Shown here in pieces: positions 32,162 through 36,344 of a stretch of DNA of 36,344 nucleotides. A program made the position numbers and the translations under genes. A model generated the notes under the pieces. It did no database searches. It worked only from the letters and a program-made list of their open reading frames with translations, and was not told the origin of the DNA. Position 1 is the first letter of the stretch. Each line of letters opens with the position of its first letter. This DNA is from an uncultured Pseudovibrio sp. (GTDB lineage Bacteria; Pseudomonadota; Alphaproteobacteria; Rhizobiales; Stappiaceae): NCBI GenBank assembly GCA_947502585.1, contig CANNAV010000028.1, positions 1-36,344 of the forward strand, given 5' to 3'.

Positions 32162-32887
32162 ATGGTTGTCCCCTCTCTTTATGTCTCCCTATCCGGGCAG
32201 ATGGCCCTTGAGCGCCGACTTGAGACAGTTGCGCGAAATGTGGCCAACATGGAAACTGCTGGCTATCGGGCAGATGAAATCAAATTTGATAGTCTTGTTA
32301 AGAGCCCGGGCAAAGACCCGATCACCTTCGCTTCTGCCGGAGAGAATTATATCTCAACACAGGCTGGTGCGATCAAGCAGACTGGCAGCTCCCTTGATGT
32401 CGCGATTAATGGTAATGGCTGGTTAGGTATTCAAACCGGCAACGGGGCTGCTTATACCCGAGATGGCCGCTTCCAGATTGGCGTTGACGGCATTCTCAGG
32501 AGCATCGAAGGCAACCCAATTCTTGATAGCGGAAATGCTCCAATTATTCTGGACCCACTCGGCGGAGCGCCGGAGATCGCCAAAGATGGCTCTATATATC
32601 AGGAAGGCCGCCAGGTTGGTGTGCTTGGCCTTTTCTCCATCCCTCAGGATGCCAAACTGAGCCGCGCGGGAAATTCTGCTGTGATACCTGATGCACTTGC
32701 TGAACCAGTTTTGGATTTTACAGAGAATGGATTTGTCCAGGGCTTCGTGGAAGGCTCGAACATTAATCCAATCTCAGAGATCACCAAGCTTATTACCATC
32801 ACACGTGCCTTTGAAAGCACGAACTCGATGATACAGAGTGTGGAAAGCATTCGTCAGCAAACAATACAAAAACTCGGAGAGAGCTGA
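32162..32887 (+). CDS. flgF: proximal rod protein FlgF
   Basis: 241 residues: LYVSLSGQMALERRLETVARNVANMETAGYRADEIKFDSL at the N-terminus, SSLDVAINGNGWLGIQTGNGAAYTRDGRFQIGVDGIL in the middle and GFVQGFVEGSNINPISEITKLITITRAFESTNSMIQSVESIRQQTIQKLGES at the C-terminus fit FlgF, with the slightly short length typical of Hyphomicrobiales. It is a rod subunit. GGAG lies 8 bp before the ATG. It heads the plus-strand unit and overlaps the next gene by 1 bp (TGATG). Confidence 0.93.
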   Translation: MVVPSLYVSLSGQMALERRLETVARNVANMETAGYRADEIKFDSLVKSPGKDPITFASAGENYISTQAGAIKQTGSSLDVAINGNGWLGIQTGNGAAYTRDGRFQIGVDGILRSIEGNPILDSGNAPIILDPLGGAPEIAKDGSIYQEGRQVGVLGLFSIPQDAKLSRAGNSAVIPDALAEPVLDFTENGFVQGFVEGSNINPISEITKLITITRAFESTNSMIQSVESIRQQTIQKLGES

Positions 32888-33576
32888 TGGCTGTTAATCC
32901 AGTTCAGGCAGTTTTCAGCAGTTCGGATGAAGCTCATGTCACAAGTTCTCCTAATAGCACCAGGGCCTCATCTCCAGGGCCTTTCAGCCTTGGTGAACTG
33001 TTAGATATCATCAATCCGCTACAACACATACCTGGCGTAAACACTCTTTATCGAGAGATCACTGGTGATGAAGCCTCTGTTCGCTCTCGCGTTGCAGGCA
33101 GTTCTATGTACGGAATGATTGGTGGTCCACTGGGAATGGCAGGCCTTGTTGCCGGCAACATAGCTGAAATGAAAATTTCCGGAGTACTGGATACAGAGAA
33201 TTCGACCACAGATAAGGCAACTGTTCTAAACACTATTGAGAAAAAACTAAGAGCAAGCCCGGCCTTACCAGCACCTGCAACAGATATGATGTCCTCATTG
33301 CAAAGAGGGACGCCAGTCCTGCCTGTCCAATTTAAAGCGATTCCGCCGCTTTTTGGTAACATCGCCTCCGCTGACGGCCTTTCTATGGTAAACGAAGGCA
33401 ATCTGACTGAAGCGTTGGCTGCCACCCTGGAAAAAGAGAAACAAACTCCTTCTGATCTGGATACATCAACGCTTCCAACAATTGATAAACTAGCTCAGGA
33501 TGCCCGGAACTTGCTGCCAGAAGATTTACTCAAGCAGTTACAAGAGCGGCACCGTAATACTATTGTACAAAGCTAA
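32887..33576 (+). CDS. unknown protein between flgF and fliI (NPLQHIP-type)
   Basis: 229 residues, no signal peptide. A Ser-rich N-terminus leads to a striking block at about 36-60 (LGELLDIINPLQHIPGVNTLYREITGDE), then a glycine-rich hydrophobic helix (VAGSSMYGMIGGPLGMAGLVAGNIAEM, about 69-95), and a polar C-terminal half with a final helix (ARNLLPEDLLKQLQERHRN). I recall similar NPLQHIP-containing hypothetical proteins in alphaproteobacteria but no function. The glycine-rich helix could insert in a membrane. TGATG coupling to flgF and 18 bp to fliI make flagellar co-expression certain if the operon is transcribed. Confidence 0.8.
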   Translation: MAVNPVQAVFSSSDEAHVTSSPNSTRASSPGPFSLGELLDIINPLQHIPGVNTLYREITGDEASVRSRVAGSSMYGMIGGPLGMAGLVAGNIAEMKISGVLDTENSTTDKATVLNTIEKKLRASPALPAPATDMMSSLQRGTPVLPVQFKAIPPLFGNIASADGLSMVNEGNLTEALAATLEKEKQTPSDLDTSTLPTIDKLAQDARNLLPEDLLKQLQERHRNTIVQS

Positions 33577-33594
33577 CACTTCAAAAGGTTGTTT

Positions 33595-34911
33595 ATGACC
33601 GCCCTTGCGCGCATTCAGGAACTTACCGCTCAAATTCCATCAAGCTCATGGAATATCGAGATAAGTGGAACCCTCTGTGAGGTTACCCCTAACCACCTTA
33701 GAGTTAAGGGGCTTTCAGGCGGCGTTAACCTGGGAGACCAGGTCTCCTATACGAGCAATAACGGCGAAGAATTTGGAGAAGTTATCCGAATTGAACCAGA
33801 TAGTGTGCTTGTAAAACCCTATGCATCCAGATCTGATCTTGGGCTGGGGATCAAGGTAAAACGCTGCGGCGAGCTTAACTTCTATCCAGACAATAACTGG
33901 CGCGGGCGTATTATCAATGCGTTTGGACAACCCGTCGATGGTCTCGGTCCAATGACCGAAGGACCATCGTTGGCGTCATTCAATACCCTTCCCCCTCCAC
34001 CAATTCACCGTGCGCGTGTGAAAGATGCCGCTTTGACTGGCGTACGGGTGCTCGATCTCTTTACACCAATTTGTCATGGGCAACGTTTGGGTATTTTTGC
34101 AGGCTCAGGCGTGGGTAAATCAACACTGCTCTCAATGATAGCACGAAGTAATTCTTTTGAAACAGTCGTTATCGGACTTATCGGCGAACGTGGCCGTGAA
34201 GTTCGTGAGTTTGTGGAAGAAACACTTGGTGATCAGCTCTCAAAATCCGTGGTGGTGGTTGCGACAGGTGATGAAAGCCCCATGATGCGGCGACTTGCTC
34301 CCAAAACAGCTATGACAGTTGCCGAGCACTTCAGAGATCAAGGGCACTCCGTTTTGCTGGTCGTTGATAGTGTTACCCGCTACGCACACGCTCTACGCGA
34401 CGTTGCTTTGGCAGCTGGAGAACCGGCTCTTTCCCGTGGTTACCCTCCGAGCGTTTTCTCCGAGCTCCCTCTCCTGCTTGAGCGCGCAGGCCCTGGCATT
34501 GAAGGAAGCGGTATGATGACTGCAATTTTCTCCGTTCTCGTCGATGGTGATGATCATAATGATCCTGTTGCAGACAACATCAGGGGTCTTCTGGATGGTC
34601 ACGTCGTTCTGGACCGGCATATTGCGGAGGAAGGCAGATATCCTGCCGTCAACGTCCTTGGCTCTATCTCCCGACTCGCACAAAGCTGCTGGTCTGCGCA
34701 AGAGCGTGAGCTCATCATAAAGCTGAAGGCAATGATTGCGAAATTTGAAGATACCAAAGATCTGCGCATGATGGGCGGCTACAAAGAGGGTGCAGATCCC
34801 TTACTTGATCAAGCTGTTGAGATTGCCCCAAAGGTCTATAATGCGCTTGTGCAGGGTTTAGACGCCCCTTCAAGCCAGAATGCCTTTGCTGAGCTGGCTC
34901 AGCTTTTATAA
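33595..34911 (+). CDS. fliI: flagellar export ATPase FliI
   Basis: 438 residues: N-terminal beta-barrel, Walker A (GIFAGSGVGKST, about residue 170), the IGERGREVREFVEETLG block, Walker B (HSVLLVVDSVTRYAHALRDV) and the GYPPSVFSELPLLLERAGPG / YPAVNVLGSISRL motifs of type III export ATPases. With FliH and FliJ it energises substrate unfolding at the gate. I chose ATG 33595 with AAAAGG 6 bp upstream rather than the TTG two codons earlier. Last gene of the flgF unit, before a convergent terminator. Confidence 0.97.
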   Translation: MTALARIQELTAQIPSSSWNIEISGTLCEVTPNHLRVKGLSGGVNLGDQVSYTSNNGEEFGEVIRIEPDSVLVKPYASRSDLGLGIKVKRCGELNFYPDNNWRGRIINAFGQPVDGLGPMTEGPSLASFNTLPPPPIHRARVKDAALTGVRVLDLFTPICHGQRLGIFAGSGVGKSTLLSMIARSNSFETVVIGLIGERGREVREFVEETLGDQLSKSVVVVATGDESPMMRRLAPKTAMTVAEHFRDQGHSVLLVVDSVTRYAHALRDVALAAGEPALSRGYPPSVFSELPLLLERAGPGIEGSGMMTAIFSVLVDGDDHNDPVADNIRGLLDGHVVLDRHIAEEGRYPAVNVLGSISRLAQSCWSAQERELIIKLKAMIAKFEDTKDLRMMGGYKEGADPLLDQAVEIAPKVYNALVQGLDAPSSQNAFAELAQLL

Positions 34912-34930
34912 AATTAAAATGAGTTACCTG

Positions 34931-34970
34931 AACAACGGAAAAGACTGCTCAGACAGACTTTCCTGTTGTT
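34931..34970. terminator. bidirectional terminator between fliI and ftcR
   Basis: An imperfect inverted repeat: AACAACGGAAAAGACTG on the left and the complement of AACAACAGGAAAGTCTG on the right, about 15 paired positions with one bulge and one mismatch. It lies 20 bp after fliI and touches the ftcR stop. A-rich and T-rich tracts flank it on both sides, suiting termination of the convergent transcripts. Confidence 0.6.
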
Positions 34971-35643
34971 ATAGAGAATTAATTATGTAGCCAAGATAAC
35001 GCTTTGAATCGATAGGATCATACCCCATCTGTGCACGCAGCTTCTTCCTTAGCTTACTTATGTGACTTTCGACCACATTCTCGTCTACTTCACTTTCAAA
35101 GATGCCATAGACAAAGTTGTAAATCTGAGTTTTCGTCAAACGTCGCCCGTTATTCTGAGCAAGGTACTCAAGAATACGACGTTCCCGGCGCGGCAATGCC
35201 AGCATCTTCCCTTTGATTTCAGGGTCTCGCCCATCAAAGTAAACCGTAAGATCGCCCAGTTCGACATTAAGGCTTTGGCTCGCTGTGCGGCGCTTGATTG
35301 CGTTAACACGCGCAAGTATTTCCTGTGGGTGTACAGGTTTGCGAACGACGTCGTCTACACCAGCAGCAAACAATTTCAGTGTTTGCTCCAAAATCGGACT
35401 GCTATTCAGAACCAATAACGGTTTTTGAGAGCATCTGAGGCGTATAATTTGTGGTAACTTTTCACCCCCTCCTATCTCGCCAATCAAAATAGCTTCGACG
35501 GCCTCGAACTCAGTATCAGGCGCAGTATTTAACCAATCCCGAAAATCCTCCGGACTAAAGCCACTTGCCGAAATACCTTCCCGTTCGAATCCAGATGCAT
35601 ACCCATCGGTTACAAGCTGTTGTTCATCAATAATTAAATACAT
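34969..35643 (-). CDS. ftcR: flagellar transcriptional regulator FtcR/Rem
   Basis: 224 residues from ATG 35643 (MYLIIDEQQLVTDGY), the family N-terminus; a GTG three codons earlier is possible. Receiver-like domain 1-118 and OmpR-type winged helix about 124-222 (LPRRERRILEYLAQNNGRRLTKTQIYNFVYG ... DENVVESHISKLRKKL ... KRYLGYII). The phospho-acceptor aspartate expected after the third strand is absent (ILIGEIG, 52-58), while K102 is kept, so it is probably phosphorylation-independent like Brucella FtcR and Sinorhizobium Rem, activators of flagellar genes. It lies convergent to fliI with its own upstream region. Confidence 0.93.
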   Translation of the reverse strand: MYLIIDEQQLVTDGYASGFEREGISASGFSPEDFRDWLNTAPDTEFEAVEAILIGEIGGGEKLPQIIRLRCSQKPLLVLNSSPILEQTLKLFAAGVDDVVRKPVHPQEILARVNAIKRRTASQSLNVELGDLTVYFDGRDPEIKGKMLALPRRERRILEYLAQNNGRRLTKTQIYNFVYGIFESEVDENVVESHISKLRKKLRAQMGYDPIDSKRYLGYIINSL

Positions 35644-36233
35644 AACCCCCACCCAATCATCCCAAGTGAATACATTGCTGGTAAATCAGAGAAAGACAGT
35701 CTGTCAATTTCTTCTAAAGTTTTTCTGCCTTCAATACCAAGTAATACCTAACAAGAAACTATAGCAATTAAAGTAGATAATAAGAATAAAATTAATATAC
35801 ATTTTTATTTAATTGATAAAATCAACTGTTGTTTTCCGCGATTTTTCGAAATCTCAGGAATTTCAATCAATATTTTCCATGCTTTTATTCTTTAAGAACT
35901 AAAATTATAAGACATGTTTTTGTCACATTATCTCCATATTTATGATCATGTTATACCCAAAATAATCTTGGGATAAACTAGTAACAATTTTAAATTAGCA
36001 ACTCTTATGACAAGAAGTAGAATCAAAAGAAACATCAAAGACAGAATAAACCGTTGTAACTATATATATTGTAATAGTTATATATGACAATATAATTTTA
36101 AATAAATTAGAGCATTCCCTGCTCACTTTTAAGCAGGCAGATACTTCCTACTTAGAAAGGAAATGTTTCTTTTAGAATTTTAATCAATGAATGATATTTA
36201 CTTTTTGTTCATCGCCACAATTAAACTGCATTT
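35644..36233. other. AT-rich 590-bp spacer right of ftcR
   Basis: Much richer in A and T than the rest of the window, with no credible reading frame. Near ftcR, a minus-strand TTGACA (35707-35702) could be the -35 of its promoter; it overlaps a small palindrome GACAG-T-CTGTC (35695-35705), a possible operator. Further right are short A/T hairpins (TAACTAT ... ATAGTTA at 36057-36080; CCTGCT ... AGCAGG near 36119-36137). It ends at a broken reverse transcriptase fragment. Confidence 0.6.
35681..35707 (-). promoter_or_regulatory. possible ftcR promoter and operator
   Basis: A perfect TTGACA (minus strand, 35707-35702) followed after 17 nt by TTACCA, a weak -10. The palindrome GACAG-T-CTGTC sits over the -35. 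ftcR ATG is about 40 bp further on. The -10 is poor, so this is tentative. Confidence 0.3.
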
Positions 36234-36344
36234 TCACCAGAATACATGTCTTTTTTCAGGCAAGAGTAAGCCACGTTCAATGTGGCCCGCCTTCAGGATC
36301 TGCCAGAGCAGCCTGATAAACCGCTTGTCCTGTACACGACGACG
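36234..36344 (-). pseudogene. group II intron-type reverse transcriptase fragment
   Basis: Reading the minus strand from the window edge gives RRRVQDKRFIRLLWQILKAG, then HIERGLLLPEKRHVFW and a stop. The block VQDKRFIRLLWQILKAGHIERG matches the region of group II intron reverse transcriptase/maturases just before the PQGG motif. Here the sequence diverges after GL and stops, with no downstream GxPQGGxxSPLL in any frame, so the 3' part is lost. Only the tail is in the window; the upstream part lies outside. The match is by memory of the family. Confidence 0.6.

Noticed and set aside
1..36344. CRISPR arrays, tRNA or rRNA genes, complete insertion sequences, sigma-54 (GG-N10-GC) promoters
   Set aside because: Looked for by eye in the spacers; no regular spaced repeats, cloverleaf, transposase or convincing sigma-54 element found.

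Overview
The window is an almost complete, contiguous flagellar regulon of an alphaproteobacterium of the order Hyphomicrobiales (Rhizobiales). The markers are the rhizobial motor set MotA/MotB/MotC/MotE, the flagellin regulators FlaF and FlbT, a small rod-binding FlgJ separated from its muramidase, and a FtcR/Rem-type orphan OmpR-family regulator. The roughly 50% GC, the AT-rich spacers and the gene order suggest something near Pseudovibrio or other Stappiaceae. That genus-level guess is inference; the order-level call is firm.

Layout, right to left, since nearly all genes are on the minus strand. A plus-strand operon flgF - unknown gene - fliI (32162-34911) meets the convergent regulator ftcR (34969-35643). 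Divergent from flgF runs motA-fliM-unknown-fliN-fliG-flhB-unknown (31839 to 26254). Then come flgB-flgC-fliE-flgG-flgA-flgI (26099 to 22496), motE-flgH-fliL-fliP (22417 to 19865), one flagellin gene with a terminator, fliF-fliH-motB-motC-fliK-sltF (17885 to 10821), flgE-flgK-flgL-flaF-flbT-flgD-fliQ (10731 to 5308), and flhA-fliR-fliJ-flgJ-flgN-like plus two uncharacterised genes (5169 to 30). Many junctions are translationally coupled (TGATG, ATGA or GTGA overlaps).

Together the genes encode the export gate (FlhA, FlhB, FliP, FliQ, FliR), its ATPase complex (FliH, FliI, FliJ), MS-ring, C-ring switch, rod, L and P rings, hook, hook-length ruler, junction proteins and filament, plus a sodium- or proton-type stator with the rhizobial periplasmic accessory MotC and its partner MotE. 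FliO, FliS, FliD and VisN/VisR are not seen.

The most interesting observations are these. (1) A 16-bp direct-repeat motif, GYCAGS-N4-GRCAAG with a 10-bp period, lies in gene orientation before the predicted transcription units. It is strong at flgE, flgB and motA, moderate at fliF and flagellin, and degenerate at motE, flhA and flgF. It is a candidate operator for the FtcR encoded here. (2) A small hairpin sequesters the flagellin Shine-Dalgarno, a plausible FlbT target. (3) A FliL-like second gene lies at the far end of the flhA operon. (4) Several unassigned proteins are embedded in the operons. (5) A 9-bp tandem repeat lies within the FliP signal peptide. (6) A broken group II intron-type reverse transcriptase fragment lies at the right edge behind an AT-rich spacer.
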